64,000 nucleotides of DNA, from positions 8,413,381 through 8,477,380 of the forward strand of contig CM036221.1 of NCBI GenBank assembly GCA_020631735.1. Reading direction: 5' to 3'. A model generated the notes under the pieces. It worked only from the letters and a program-made list of their open reading frames with translations. It was not told the DNA's origin and did no database searches. The translations under genes and the position numbers were made by a program. Source of the stretch: Saccharum officinarum. Taxonomy: Eukaryota; Streptophyta; Magnoliopsida; Poales; Poaceae. Numbering within the stretch: position 1 is the stretch's first letter; the number at the start of each line of letters is the position of its first letter. Positions 45,740 through 57,750 of the stretch are shown piece by piece.

Positions 45740-48700
45740 ATGGCAACACTCGTCGTGCTACGTACGAAGCCGCTGAGACTGGTGGCAACGGTGCAGGAGC
45801 TGGTGGAAGTGGTGCCAACAATGTCAACCACAGGAACCACGTCCAGAACCACATTTGCCCCTCCTCCGCCGCTCACCGCAGAAATGTTCTTCACACAGTT
45901 TCTTGAAAGTCAACGCAGTACTGAACAATCACAGAGGAATATGGAAGACTTTCTGCGTACCATTGCGGAAAATGTTCAAAGGGGAAATAACCAAGGTGGT
46001 GGCCAGGGAGTGAACCAGTACAGCAGTTTCAAGGATTTCATGGATACGAGGCCACCTATTTTCAGGAAGCAGCAGAGCCACTTGATGCCGAAGAATGGAT
46101 TAACACTATGGAAGATAAGTTCCGTGTGTTAAGGATGACAGAAGTTCTGAAAGTAGAGTATGCTGCACATCAGTTACAAGGACCAGCAGGAATGTGGTGG
46201 AAGCATCACCGCAGTACTTTTCCTCCTAATGCCCAGATCTCTTGGAGGGATTTCACTGAAGCTTTTAAGGGAGTTTATATTCCCCAGGGTTGGTTGAGAT
46301 GAAGCTTGGAGAGTTCTTAGCCTTGAATCAGGGTACCAAGACGGTGACACAGTATCTGCATGCCTTTAATATTTGTGCCGCTATGCTCCAGACATGGTTG
46401 ACACAGATGCAAAGAAGATTGCTAGTTTCAAGAGAGGGTTGAGTCCGAAGATGATGAAGCATGTGGGTACCAATACCCGCAACAGATTCAACGACTTTAT
46501 CAGTGACTGTTTGAAGCAAGAGAAGAACAATAATGCTTACACCGCATCCAAGAACCGCAAGAGAGTGTTCGAGTCAGGACCATCCCAGTCCAGAGTTGTC
46601 CCTGCCAACCGTTCATCTTATCGTCCGTCCGCACCTGGTGCGAGGTTCAGGCCGCCGCAGCATAAAACCCAGAATTACAAGGGCCACAGAAACCGTACAA
46701 GATCGCAGTGCCGCCAACAAAGACCAGCGCAGCTGCAGAACAGAGCAACTCCAAGGGAGCTATAGGGTCTGCTGGTACAGTGAAAGGGCCCTGCTACAAC
46801 TGTGGTCAGCCAGGCCACTTTTCCAAGTTCTGCCCTTATCCGCCTAAAAAGAAGCAACAGACTTACAATGCTCGTGTACACCACACCGCCATTGATGAAG
46901 TTCCTGAGGGAGAGCCCGTAACTGCTGGTAAGTTTCTTGTGAACCATCACCCTGCAGTTGTTCTTTTTGATTCTGGATCTTCGCATTCTTTTATGAGTCA
47001 AGCATTTGCACGGAAGCATGAACAACTATGCACAGAATTGAGTTATGGTTATCGCATAAGTTAGCAGGAGCTGATGTGTTAACCAATAAGATGGTTAGAG
47101 GGGCAACCCTTGAGTTAGGTAGTCGGAAGTTCCGAGTGAACCTGGTAGTTATGCCTGGACTAGTTTTGGATGTAATAATAGGAATGAACTGGATGAAAGA
47201 CTGGGAAGCAGTCATAGATACAAGCAGTCGGATGCTTACCCTTAAAGATCCCCAGGCAGAGGGTACTTTTCAGGTACCATTGCCTAAAAGAACAGATCTT
47301 GTGAGTGTGACCTGTGCCATGGAAGTTGCTCCTATCCATCAGATCCCAGTAGTATGTGAGTTCCCGATGTGTTTCCAGACGAGTTGCCTGGCCTTCCTCC
47401 AGATAGAGATGTTGAGTTTGGAATCGAGTTGATCCCCGGGACAGCTCCAATTTCGAGGAGACCTTATCGGATGCCTCCGGATGAGTTAGCTGAGTTGAAG
47501 AAACAGTTGGAAGAGTTGTTAAAAAAGGGGTTTATTCGCCCAAGTAAGTCTGAATGGGGATGTCCTGCCTTGTTTGTAAAGAAAAAGAAAGAGGGTACTC
47601 TCAGGATGTGTGTGGATTATCGACCTCTTAATGCTGTAACCATCAAGAATAAATATCCCTGCCCATATTGATGTTCTGTTTGATCAGTTAGCTAAAGCCA
47701 GAGTGTTCTCCAAGATAGACTTAAGGTCTGGGTATCATCAGATAAAGATTAGACCTCAAGATGTTCCGAAAACCGCCTTTTCTACCAGATACGGGTTGTA
47801 CGAGTATCTTGTTATGTCATTTGGACTGACAAATGCTCCTGCATATTTTATGTATCTGATGAATACGGTTTTCATGCCAGTTGGACAAGTTTGTAGTTGT
47901 CTTCATTGATGACATTCTAGTATACTCTGAAAACGAGAAAGAGCATGAAGAGCATCTGAGAATTGTCTTGACCAGGTTGAGGGATCATAAGTTATATGCT
48001 AAGTTCAGCAAATGTGAATTTTGGTTGAAGAAAGTTCCTTTCCTCGGTCATATCCTATCTGAGAATGGAGTTTCTGTAGATCCGAGTAAAGTGCAAGAGG
48101 TTATGGATTGGAAGACTCCAACCACAGTGTCAGAAGTCAGGAGTTTCCTAGGGTTAGCAGGTTACTATCGCCGTTTTATCCCAGACTTCTCGAAGATTGC
48201 CAAGCCTATGACAAGTCTGTTACAGAAAGATCACAAGTTTGCGTGGACAGAGGAGTGTGAGACAGCTTTCCATACCTTGCGGAAACTGTTGACCACTGCT
48301 CCAGTTCTTGCACAACCCGACATCGAGAAACCTTTTGATGTGTTCTGCGACGCATCAAAAACAGGATTAGGGTGTGTGCTAATGCAAGAAGGAAGAGTAA
48401 TTGCTTATGCCTCCCGGCAGTTGAGAAAACATGAAATCAATTATCCGACACATGATCTTGAGCTTGCCGCTGTTGTGCATGCCTTAAAGATTTGGAGACA
48501 CTATCTACTGGGTAACGTGTGCAACATTTTCACCGATCATAAGAGTCTCAAGTACATTTTCACCCAACCAGAATTGAACATGAGACAGCGAAGATGGTTA
48601 GAACTGATCAAAGACTACAACTTGAATGTACAGTATCACCCTGGGAAAGCCAATGTGGTAGCTGATGCTTTAAGCAGAAAATCACATTGTCTGAATGTGC

Positions 48701-50250
48701 AACCCTTGCTGGAAGATGGTTTCGATCTAATGCACCCTGCCGTGCTACATAGTATTCAGGTCAGTTGTTCCTTGGAGAGTAAGATTATAGAAGGTCAGAA
48801 AACAGACAAGGGGATATTCCACATCAAAAAGAAGATTCAAGAAGAACCCTCGAAACACTTCAGGGTGGATGAGCAGGATGTGTTGTGGTTCGACAACCGT
48901 CTTGTTGTCCCAAAGGATAGAGAGCTTAAGAACAAAATTATGGATGAAGCTCATCTCTCCAAGTTGTCTATTCATCCTGGCAGCAGTAAAATATATCAAG
49001 AACTAAGACCTCGTTATTGGTGGACCAAGATGAAGAAGGAAATTGCAGCGTATGTAGCCAGATGTGACACATGTTGTAGAGTAAAAGCAATTCACATGAA
49101 GCCTGCCGGAATGCTACAACCTTTGTCAGTGCCGAGTTGGAAGTGGGATGACATCAGTATGGATTTTATCACGGGTCTACCCACTACTCAAAAAGGTCAC
49201 GATTCCATTTGGGTAATTGTGGATCGTCTTACTAAGACAGCCCACTTTCTGCCTGTCAAAACGGAACATAGACCACCTCAATATGCTGAGAAGTATATTG
49301 CGGAGATTGTGAGATTGCATGGCATACCAAAGACTATAGTGTCTGACAGAGGGTCACAGTTCACTGCTCACTTTTGGGAGCACTTGCACAAAGGTTTGGG
49401 GACTAGTCTGATTCGTAGCACTGCCTATCATCCTCAAACAGATGGTCAAACTGAGAGAGTTAATGCTGTTCTAGAAGATATGTTAAGAGCTTGTGTGTTG
49501 TCTTCCAGAGGTTCATGGGAGTCATGGTTACCATTAGCAGAGTTCTCATACAATAACAGCTATCAAGAGAGTATCAAGATGGCACCTTTTGAGGCTCTGT
49601 ATGGCCGAAAGTGTAGAACACCGTTAAACTGGATTGAGCCAGGAGAAAGAAGGTATTATGGTATTGACTTCGTAGAAGAAGCCGAAAGAAAAGTTCATAT
49701 CATCCAGCAGAATATGAGAGCAGCTCAGTCACGTCAGAAAAGTTATGCAGATAAGAGAAGGAGACCGCTTGTGTTCGAAGTTGGTGACTATGTCTATCTA
49801 AAAGTTACGCCAATGAAAAAGAAAAGATTTGGTGTGCGCAGAAAGCTGGCCGCCAGATTTGTGGGACCTTACAAAATCCTGGAACGGAAGGGTCCTGTGG
49901 CTTACAAATTGGATTTACCAGAGTCAATGGGTGCTATATTCCCAGTTTTTCATGTATCACATCTCAAGAAGTGTTTGCGCGTTCCAGAGGAAAAGATTGA
50001 ACCTCGAGGCATAAAACTGAAGTCAGATCTGGTGTATCGTGAGCAGCCAGTTCGAGTATTGGATACCAAGGAAAGAGCTACTCGAAACAGTGTGGTGAAA
50101 ACATATAAGATACAATGGAGTCATCACGATGAAGGGGATGCATCTTGGGAAACGGGTGAATACTTAAAGAACGCCTATGAAGATTTTTATAATAAATGGT
50201 TCGTAACCCAAATCTCGGGACGAGATTTTTATAAGGGGGGAGGGCTGTAA
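45740..50250 (+). CDS. Chromovirus gag-pol polyprotein, assembly copy 2 (clean from 47881)
   Basis: The 5' part (45740-47880) repeats copy 1 with many one-base losses, mostly in short homopolymers, so gag and the RT N-terminus are in pieces. From 47881 to 50250 a 789-codon ORF is open. It holds RT (FIDDILVYS), RNase H, the integrase zinc region ([18 protein letters not shown]), the DDE core (DDISMDF, SDRGSQF, and the Glu in [10 protein letters not shown]), the integrase C-terminal [19 protein letters not shown] block, and a chromodomain at about 50044-50203 ([20 protein letters not shown], then [11 protein letters not shown]). The chromodomain lacks the first aromatic-cage residue seen in HP1, as in the group II type of plant chromoviruses. 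Copies 1 and 2 together imply a polyprotein of about 1500 residues. Confidence 0.87.
50234..50245 (+). other. Polypurine tract of the chromovirus
   Basis: AGGGGGGAGGGC directly before the 3' LTR start TGTAAC. It overlaps the end of the polyprotein ORF. Confidence 0.85.
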
Positions 50251-53200
50251 CACTCCGGTGTTAAGCAATGCATTTTTGCATGGCAATCATATTGCATAGC
50301 ATTCATATCATTATAATCATGTATGATAATGGTATAATTCGATTAAAATAAAAGCTTAAACATGCTATATTTAATGGACTATAATAATATGATAATCACA
50401 TTATATCAAAAGCCTTGCAACCATAATTCTTACATCACTTGGAACTTTAGTTCAAATTTTGGAGCTCAAATTTTGTCAAAAACTTGTTCAAAAATAATTA
50501 TGAAAAATATTCAAAACTATTCCCTAATTTAGCTTTTATTTTGTCATTTAAAATCTATTAAGAATTTTGAAATGACCCCTTAATCAAAGTTGTAGAGAAT
50601 TCAATTTTGAGCAACTTTTATTTTTGGGCCAAATCCATAAAATGCTTTCTTCTTGTTCAAAATTGGGTTTGAAGTTTGAAATGCATTTAAATTTGAAAAT
50701 CGAAAATCAAAAATTTCATTTCTTTCCTCGCGGGCCGCCGCCACCGATTCGGCCCAGAGCCAGAGTCGGCCCGCCTCACCGCGCGCGCGCGCGCCGCGCT
50801 GCCCCGCCTCTGCCCGGCCCAGCCGGCCATCTTCCCCTCCTCTCGCCCGCGTCCGCGCGTTGGCGCCGCGCCACGCCGCGACCGCGGCAGAAGGACACCG
50901 CCGCGTGGCGGCCCCGCGCCTGCAGCGCCTGCCGCGCGTCGGCCGCGGCCTGTCACCGCACTCCCGCGCCCGCCTACACCTGCCCCGGCCCAAGCACCCG
51001 CTCGCTCGCACCCGCACTCCCTTCTCCTCCCTTCCCGAGCCGAGAAGCTCGAGCTCCACCTCGCCGTGACCGCCGCTCCGCCGGCGTGATTCGCCCTCAC
51101 CGCCGCACCATTTCGCAATTAACCGCGCCCGCAGCTCCGCCTCGCCTTCCTCCGCTTCGAGCTCGCGTTTGCGCCGTCTTCCAAGCTCTAGGTGAGCTCC
51201 TCCACACCTCGCCGCCGACGGCCATGACGCCACCGCGCGCGGCCTCCCGTCGAGGCGACTTCCCGCTACCTCCTCGTTCCCCTTTTCTCCAAAAACGGGT
51301 TCGTCACTTCACCGTGGTTCGCGTGCGCTCGCTGCCCCGCCCGCTCGCGACCGGAGCCGGCCGGTCGGCCATAGCCGCCGCCGCGACGTCGCGCGCGCGA
51401 ACGCCGACGACGCGCTCCGCGCCTCACGGGGGCAGGACCGTGCCCCTGGGCCGCGCCCCGAGCGGGCCGGCTCGGTGGACCTCCCGCGCGCGCGAGACGG
51501 GCCGGGAAAACGGCCACGGGCCGACTGTTGACCTCGGGCCGGCCCGATTCTTTTTTTTCAGAAAAACAAATTCCGATTTCTTTTAATATTATTGATGAAA
51601 AACACTTGTAAAATGATTTCTTGGCCATTTTAGCTCCAAAATTGGTGAAATAAAATTGTATGTACTCATTTGAACCTGATCTATGGTATAAAATTGTTGC
51701 ATGTCAAATTTGATGTACTTTTCTGTAGAATTTATAATTAAATAGTAAAATGGCTATTTTCTTGATAAATACTTAATAAATCCTAGAAAAGTCAGAAAAA
51801 TATGATTCCAAATTTATTAATCTTTTTGTGTCATGTACTTTCTAGGAAAATTTTATATCTTGGGTGTTCTGTATAAAAATTTGTAGTGGCAGTTCAAATG
51901 CTTTTTACTACCAATATTTGTTATTTTTGTTATTTAAATAAATTTGAATAAAACATGCAAGTGATAATTTTTCCATAGTGTGTGTTTAGGTAGTAGATAG
52001 TAGAAAAATTTCTAAATCTGTTGTTTGATACTTTTCATAATGTAAAGTATTTTAAATATCTATTTTAGGCCCTAGTTTGTTATTTTTGTGTAGGCAGTTC
52101 TAGTTACCCAAATGCAGTAAAAATTTTATGTCAAGCTATTCTTTATATTAGTAACCCACTGTAATTTTATGAGATTTTTCTGAGCTACTAAAATATGTGT
52201 TGCTGTTCAACCATAGGACTAATTAGGGTTTCTATTTATTCTTAATGCAAAGTTAGTTGGAAAATTATACTTTGGTGTATCTTTGAAGCCTCTCGATTTT
52301 TCAAATACTCTCGCATGGTAGAAACTAATGTTGGTAGTTTCCGAGTACCTGTTCTTGGATGACGTAGACTACCTTGTAGAAGAGTCATAAGTTCCACATA
52401 ATCCGATGACATAATACATTCATTACACCGTATGCATTCCGCATCTTCATCATCTCATGTCACTTCTGCATTTCACCTATGCATGTTGCACTCATACTTC
52501 TGCATCATACAGGATCGCAGGAAGTGGTTCCGACAGTTGTTCCCGAGGACGCAGAGGAGCAGCTCGAAGTGACGGAGCCGGAGCCAGCAGAAGCAGAAGA
52601 GGAGTCCGGTGAAGAGCTTCCGGAGTGCCCTGACCATCGTCCCAGTGCCTTCGAGCGAGGCAAGCCCCGGAGCATTTCTCCCCCGGTTTGCAAATAATTA
52701 TTTATTAATTTTACTTAATCTGATGCATTAAGTTTAGGAGTTGTTTGCAAACGTTGCTGCATTATACCTTGTTCCACCTTGTTTTACCGATCCTTGTCAC
52801 CCTGGTGTCCACGGTCAATACTTGCTTAGCTTGCTTAGACCGGTAGAAGTCGGGTGATTGCCTGTCATCCGCGAGCTATAGGGGATTACCTGGTTTTGTG
52901 AAAGAGATGTCATGTGAGAATAACTCAGTGTGGAAATGAATGTGAGACCGGGCGGAAGCTTGCAGGGTTCTGGACTGTAGTGTCTTCCGTTTGTGTCGAT
53001 TAAGGACCGTCCGATGTCGGGCCTCGGGTCATGTTGAACGCATGCCTCACATTTAGCTGGCCGGATAAAGTACCTTTCGACCGCGAAGCCGGAAGATTAT
53101 TCGGGCCGAGTAGATTGCCCGCAACGCACTGTACCGGAGCAGTAGTGGCAGGAAACGGGGGCGCGATGATAAGGCCAAAGAGCAGTCGGGCGGCCCCCGG

Positions 53201-54123
53201 GTACATGTGGTTCCTGGCAAGCTCGCGACTTTACCTGAATAGTTGACTCAGTGACCAATACCTCACTTTAGCGGGTGAGTGAGGTTTGTGTGAGGAATAA
53301 ATTACCAGCTGGTCAATAATCGATTCGAATCGCCATCGTTCACTGGATAGTGAGCACTTGACTTGAGTTACTTCATCGTAGTAATATGGATACAACACTT
53401 GGATAGTTATGAGAAAATGACATGGTAATTATTGTCAAATATCAATGGTAATCCTTGCTTGCTCAATTACATGGTTACTTTAGCATAAAGTGCAAATATA
53501 GTTGACAGGAGAATAAAGATTTAGAAGATGACATGCTTTTGTAAATGATTTGCTAAGCTAAAAATGCTTTTCTTGCAAATGAGTCAGCTACCCCACCAAA
53601 AAGCCTATCATGATCCTTGGAGTCTTTTGTTTTGGTTCTGTCGGGTAAGTCTAGCTGAGTACCTTCTCGTACTCAGGGCTTTGTTCCCACTTGTTGCAGA
53701 TGGACAGATGTACTATGGGTATTGTATCAACTGTCTCTACCCTGCGATGGGCGAAGCCTAGGACCATGGGCAATGGTCACTCACTACTCCTCGCCTGATG
53801 CTTTTGTGGGAGATGATCGCGAGCTGGCACTGTATTTTGGAAAAGATGTGTGTGTGTGCTTTGAACTAATGCTTCCGCTACTTTATTTGAAACTGGTTTG
53901 TAATAACTATGTTTAAACTCCGATGTATTTTGTGCCGCAAACTGCTGTGTAACTTATGAAGGTAATCGCTGAACTTATTACGATCTTGGCTGTGATGTGA
54001 AATGGTTTGAAATCCGTCGAGATTTCACGGACTACCGGGTTATACGGGCTTAAGTTTGGTAAATTGTCCATCCGTTGGATGATTTTCTTACTTAATCTCG
54101 TATAATTGGGCGGTTCTGTTACA
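50246..54123 (+). repeat. 3' LTR of the chromovirus, 3.88 kb
   Basis: Same ends and same internal layout as the 5' LTR. Visible differences include one T loss near 50726, changes in the CGCGCG run, GCTGG/GTTGG near 50859, C/T at about 52011, G/A at about 53092 and a shorter TG run near 53850. The acidic ORF copy is at 52479-52697. Confidence 0.93.
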
Positions 54124-54492
54124 GAGGCCTCCGTTGGACATGTCCAAACCATCTCAACCTATGTTGAATCAATTTCTCCTCAATTGGTGCCACCCCAACC
54201 CTATCCCGAATATCGTCGTTACGGACTCTATCCCTCCTTGTATGCCCACAACACCAACGCAACATACGCATCTCTGCTACACTCAATTGCTGGACATGTC
54301 GCCTTTTTGTAGGCCAACACTCAGCACCGTATAACATCGCCGGACGAATCGCCGTCCTATAAAACTTACCTTTTAGCTTCTGAGGTACCCTTTTGTCACA
54401 GAGAACGCCAGAAGCTTGACGCCATTTCAACCAGCCGGCTGAAATTCTATGCCTAACATCTTCATCAATGTCTCCATCTTTTTGTAGCATCG

Positions 54493-54496
<4 letters not shown>
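54124..54496 (-). mobile_element. RTE-type LINE, upstream part (split by the Gypsy element)
   Basis: On the minus strand it encodes the RT C-terminal region common in plant RTE elements ([50 protein letters not shown]). It is 5'-truncated at the (TA)n tract at 54497 and continues at 33888. With both pieces the LINE is only about 0.68 kb, a typical 5'-truncated insertion. Confidence 0.87.

Positions 54497-54585
<89 letters not shown>
54497..54585. repeat. (TA)n then (CA)n microsatellite, right flank of the nested insertions
   Basis: About 37 TA units followed by about 7 CA units. It adjoins the truncated 5' end of the LINE, mirroring the (TA)n at 33519. Confidence 0.93.
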
Positions 54586-54586
<1 letters not shown>

Positions 54587-56100
54587 TGGTGGAACCATGT
54601 GATCCAGAAAATAATTGCACTTTAACTTGGTGGAACCATGGGAAAGATAGATGTATATATTTGTTAATTGCAAGTGCGCCGTGGAGGCTGCTGAATCTGC
54701 GGAGGAAGTCTCCATGCACTCCCAGTGATGAGGTAGCAGATCTGGACTCTGGAGTGGACAGTGGATGATAAACAAGCATTTGTGCAACACATGCATGCTC
54801 CAGATCTCCCACATGCATATGCCTGGCTGCCCCAGTTTTATTTATGCCTTTGTGCACTTCTTTTCAGTGGTACATCTGAATCTGTGTACTTGAAACCTGA
54901 GGCTCTGCAACCCAGTTGGTTGGGTTAGGAATTGTGCACATAGAAATTGGATCTCTGTTACAGACTACAGTGCAGGGCCACCCTCCAATGCCCTGTCACC
55001 ACTCACCACATCTTGGGATCAATCCCCTTCGTATATGGAGGAAGGAGAGGATGTGGAGACTTGTTGACCACTAGAGCTGGTTTGGGGGACTTAAATAAAC
55101 AAGCAGCATCAGGAGAGGTGAGTCCATCGCTTATACAACCAGGTCTCAAAATTTGGACACCTCGGATTCATGTCTGGATCGGGCAGTTTTGCCTTGGGCT
55201 CAAACCAATCAGGCCCTAAGTCACCCAAAAAACAACAACAACAACAACAATAATCAGGCCCTAACCCAACCAGCAATTGTCAAGCTCCAAATTGTTACTA
55301 CAAGGTACTCCTATCCTATCCTAGTGAGTGTTTTCCCTCTGAGATTATGGCATAACACTTGCATAAGTAGAGTGTTGAGATATGATAAATTGCACAGCTC
55401 TATATCTCTAAAGCTTCATGTTGAATGATGATTGTATGTTTATATGCGCCCCACAAACAAAGCATCTTTATGGATATGGCGCATGCATCAAACCAATAAG
55501 GAAGGAGGATACACATGAATGCCCAGATGGCCATGAAAACAACAACAAGCACACCTCTTGCACTGCATTGCCGCGGTGCATGCTGTTGCTGTCCTCTCAT
55601 TTTCACACGACAACTAGTAGTAGCTACAAAGACTGCACCGACATCGATCAGCGCAAATCAAGGAGGAGTAATGAACTGAAATGGATACAAAGAAACAAGA
55701 GAAACTAACACACCAGAAAATTCAATACCAAAATCACCAATCTCTGACTGGTTGCTATTATTATATATTATTATACATATATATATATTCGAATATGATG
55801 ACGATGATGATAATGATCCATACATACATATATGTATATATACATACATGTATCCAACAAACAACCCATCATCCAACACATGAATCCAATGCAATTATGT
55901 AGCATTTTGCCTGTATCCAGCAGAGCCGATCGATCTCATCAAATTGAATAGTTTAGTGATGGTGAAAGGTATCGTAGCTCCATGACATGCTGCTGCTGCT
56001 GATGAGTTCGTCACCCACCACACCACCGTACCCTATCATCCATATGCATGCATGTTCCTCCTTCTTCTTTCCCCTCTCTGCAAGCAGCAAAGATGGTCAT
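54586..56100. other. Intergenic DNA upstream of the DUF868 gene
   Basis: Two copies of ACTTGGTGGAACCATG lie at about 54584 and 54628. There is an (ACA)n run at 55232-55252 and AT-rich simple DNA at 55755-55850. No gene is recognised. Confidence 0.5.
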
Positions 56101-56103
56101 CAC

Positions 56104-56110
56104 TATATAA
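56104..56110 (+). promoter_or_regulatory. TATA box of the DUF868 gene
   Basis: TATATAA within CACTATATAAGCATC, about 115 bases before the chosen start codon, followed by a C/T-rich leader with a (CT)n run (56168-56187). Confidence 0.65.
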
Positions 56111-56225
56111 GCATCTCTTGTTCCTCCCCTGCGCCTTCCTCTCTCTCTTTCCCTTTCTTCCTGTCCACTCTCTCTCTCTCTCTCTTCTACATGACGCTGT
56201 CGATGCTGTAGCAGTGCATATAGCC

Positions 56226-57173
56226 ATGCTGGACCACCACGTGTCGTCCTACACGCACCGGAGCGGCGTCGACCAGCCCACGGCGCCCTCGCCCTGCGAC
56301 CTCGCGGCCGTCGACGACGTCGTGGGCAACGGCAGCCACAAACCAGGCAAGGCCGTCACGGCGTCCGTGTACCGCGCCAAGATCGCCGGGCACTCGCGGG
56401 TGGTGACCGTGTCCTGGTCCCGCGACCTCCTGTCGCACGCGTTCACCGTGGCCATCTCCGGGGCCGACGGCGCGTCCGCGGAGTGCAGGGTAGAGCTCCG
56501 GCCGTGGCAGTTCTGGCGCCGGGCCGGGTCGCGGCGCGTGGAGCTCTGCGGCGGCGCGTCGACGGCCCCGGCGCCCGTGCGCGTGCTGTGGGACCTCCGG
56601 CGTGCGCGGTTCGGCGCCGGGGTGCCCGAGCCCCGGTGCGGGTACTTCGTGGCGCTGGAGGCGGCCGGCGAGGTGGTGCTGGTGCAGGGCGACATGCGGC
56701 GCGACGCGCTCCGTCGGGCGGCGCCGTGCCCGGCCGCGGAGGCCGAGGCTGTCCCCGTGGCGCGGCGGGAGCACGTGTTCGGACGGCGGCGGTTCGTGGC
56801 CAAGGCGCGGTTCCACGACCAGGGCGACGTGCACGACATCGCCATCGAGTGCGGCGGCGGCGGCGAGGGCGGCGACGCCGACGTCGAGATGACCATCGCC
56901 ATCGACGGCGAGGAGGCCGTGCAGGTGAAGCACCTGCAGTGGAAGTTCCGGGGCAACCAGTCGCTCACCTTCAGCCGGGCCAAGGTGGAGGTGTTCTGGG
57001 ACGTGCACGACTGGCTCTTCAGCGCCGGCACCAGGCCGGCGCTCTTCATCTTCCGCCCCATCGTGCTGTCCAGCGCGTCGGCGCCGGCGGGGATGGCCGC
57101 GGGGATGCTCGACGGCACGGTGGCCGCCACCACCGGCTTCTGCTTGTACCTCTACGCGTGGAAGCTCGACTAA
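56226..57173 (+). CDS. DUF868 family protein (plant-specific), single exon
   Basis: A 315-residue protein with no introns, very GC-rich codons and TAA-free coding to a TAG-less stop region ending at 57173 (TAA). It matches the plant DUF868 family from memory: an N-terminal segment with VTASVYRAKIAGHSRVVTV and WSRDLLSHAFTV, the RVELRPWQFWRRAGSRR block, WDLRRARFG, the GYFVALEAAGEVVLVQGD block, a REHVFGRRRF.AKARF region, VQVKHLQWKFRGNQ, VEVFWDVHDWLF and a C-terminal TGFCLYLYAWKLD. The ATG at 56226 is chosen because the in-frame ATG at 56052 lies upstream of the TATA box. No signal peptide or membrane segment is evident. The function of the family is not established. The ORF is complete and likely expressed. 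Confidence 0.92.
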   Translation: MLDHHVSSYTHRSGVDQPTAPSPCDLAAVDDVVGNGSHKPGKAVTASVYRAKIAGHSRVVTVSWSRDLLSHAFTVAISGADGASAECRVELRPWQFWRRAGSRRVELCGGASTAPAPVRVLWDLRRARFGAGVPEPRCGYFVALEAAGEVVLVQGDMRRDALRRAAPCPAAEAEAVPVARREHVFGRRRFVAKARFHDQGDVHDIAIECGGGGEGGDADVEMTIAIDGEEAVQVKHLQWKFRGNQSLTFSRAKVEVFWDVHDWLFSAGTRPALFIFRPIVLSSASAPAGMAAGMLDGTVAATTGFCLYLYAWKLD

Positions 57174-57750
57174 GCTGCTAGCTGCGGCGACATTGCTGTC
57201 TGCTTCTCTCTGCTGCTGCTGCTGCTGCCGCCACCATGCTTGTTGTTGATCGATCGATGAGACTTCACTGCTCTCTGTCATCAGCCAATGCAAAATGCAT
57301 GCCTGTGAACTCAAGTTGATTATGAGTAAGAACTTTTTTCTTTTCATTTTGTAATTTTGGAAAGTATATATATATATAACTATTAATTGGATATAATTCT
57401 TCAAAATAAAGAGGCCATTGCCACAGCAACCCTGTTGCATTTGCAAATGTGTTCAGAAATAAGAGAGAGATATGGTGCTCCTCTGTTTTCTCTAACCAGG
57501 AATAACACCAAGAGAGGAGCAGTTACCGACTTACCTCTTGTAAACTGGATATGACTTTACCTATGCTACATCTGTATATATATGTAGAGAACAATACATA
57601 TACTTACTTGTTCAGTCATGTGTATTAGTGTATATATGGTCATGCATGCTGCATGTTCAGCAAGAAGGATACATATGCACTGTAACTTGTAAGTAACTAA
57701 CTTTTGGTGAACAATTTCCATCTGATTGACAGAGAGGGAGATCTTACTTA
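57174..57750 (+). other. DUF868 3' UTR and downstream DNA
   Basis: A (CTG)n run at 57209-57228, then AT-rich DNA. An AATAAA at about 57404 is a candidate polyadenylation signal. No ORF is seen. Confidence 0.5.

Larger units (their letters stand above)
33889..54123 (+). mobile_element. Ty3/Gypsy chromovirus (Tekay/Del-like) with an H3-tail-mimic ORF; interior duplicated by assembly
   Basis: The 5' LTR (33889-37771) and 3' LTR (50246-54123), TGTAAC...GTTACA, are flanked by the 5-bp duplication GAGGC (33884-33888 and 54124-54128). PBS at 37774, polypurine tract at 50234. The interior has an upstream ORF with a histone H3-like N-terminus, then a gag-pol polyprotein with protease, RT, RNase H, integrase and a C-terminal chromodomain. 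RT before integrase plus the chromodomain make it a chromovirus; domain wording fits Tekay/Del. The apparent 20.2 kb length is inflated: the interior occurs twice around a 100-N gap. The true length is probably about 14 kb. LTRs differ at only a few positions, so the insertion is young. Confidence 0.93.

Noticed and set aside
44150..50245. A second, tandem chromovirus interior as a real biological duplication
   Set aside because: The 100-N gap and the concentration of one-base indels on both sides of it point to unmerged contig ends.
50624..51586. A 320-codon ORF in the 3' LTR
   Set aside because: It is Arg/Pro/Ala-rich and driven by the GC island. The 5' LTR copy is interrupted by small indels, and several other frames are equally open.
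56052..56225. Upstream in-frame ATG as the start of the DUF868 protein
   Set aside because: It precedes the TATA box at 56104, and the added residues are a translation of the C/T-rich leader.
56187..57446. Long minus-strand ORFs opposite the DUF868 gene
   Set aside because: They are shadows caused by very high GC; no known domain, while the plus strand has clear family blocks.
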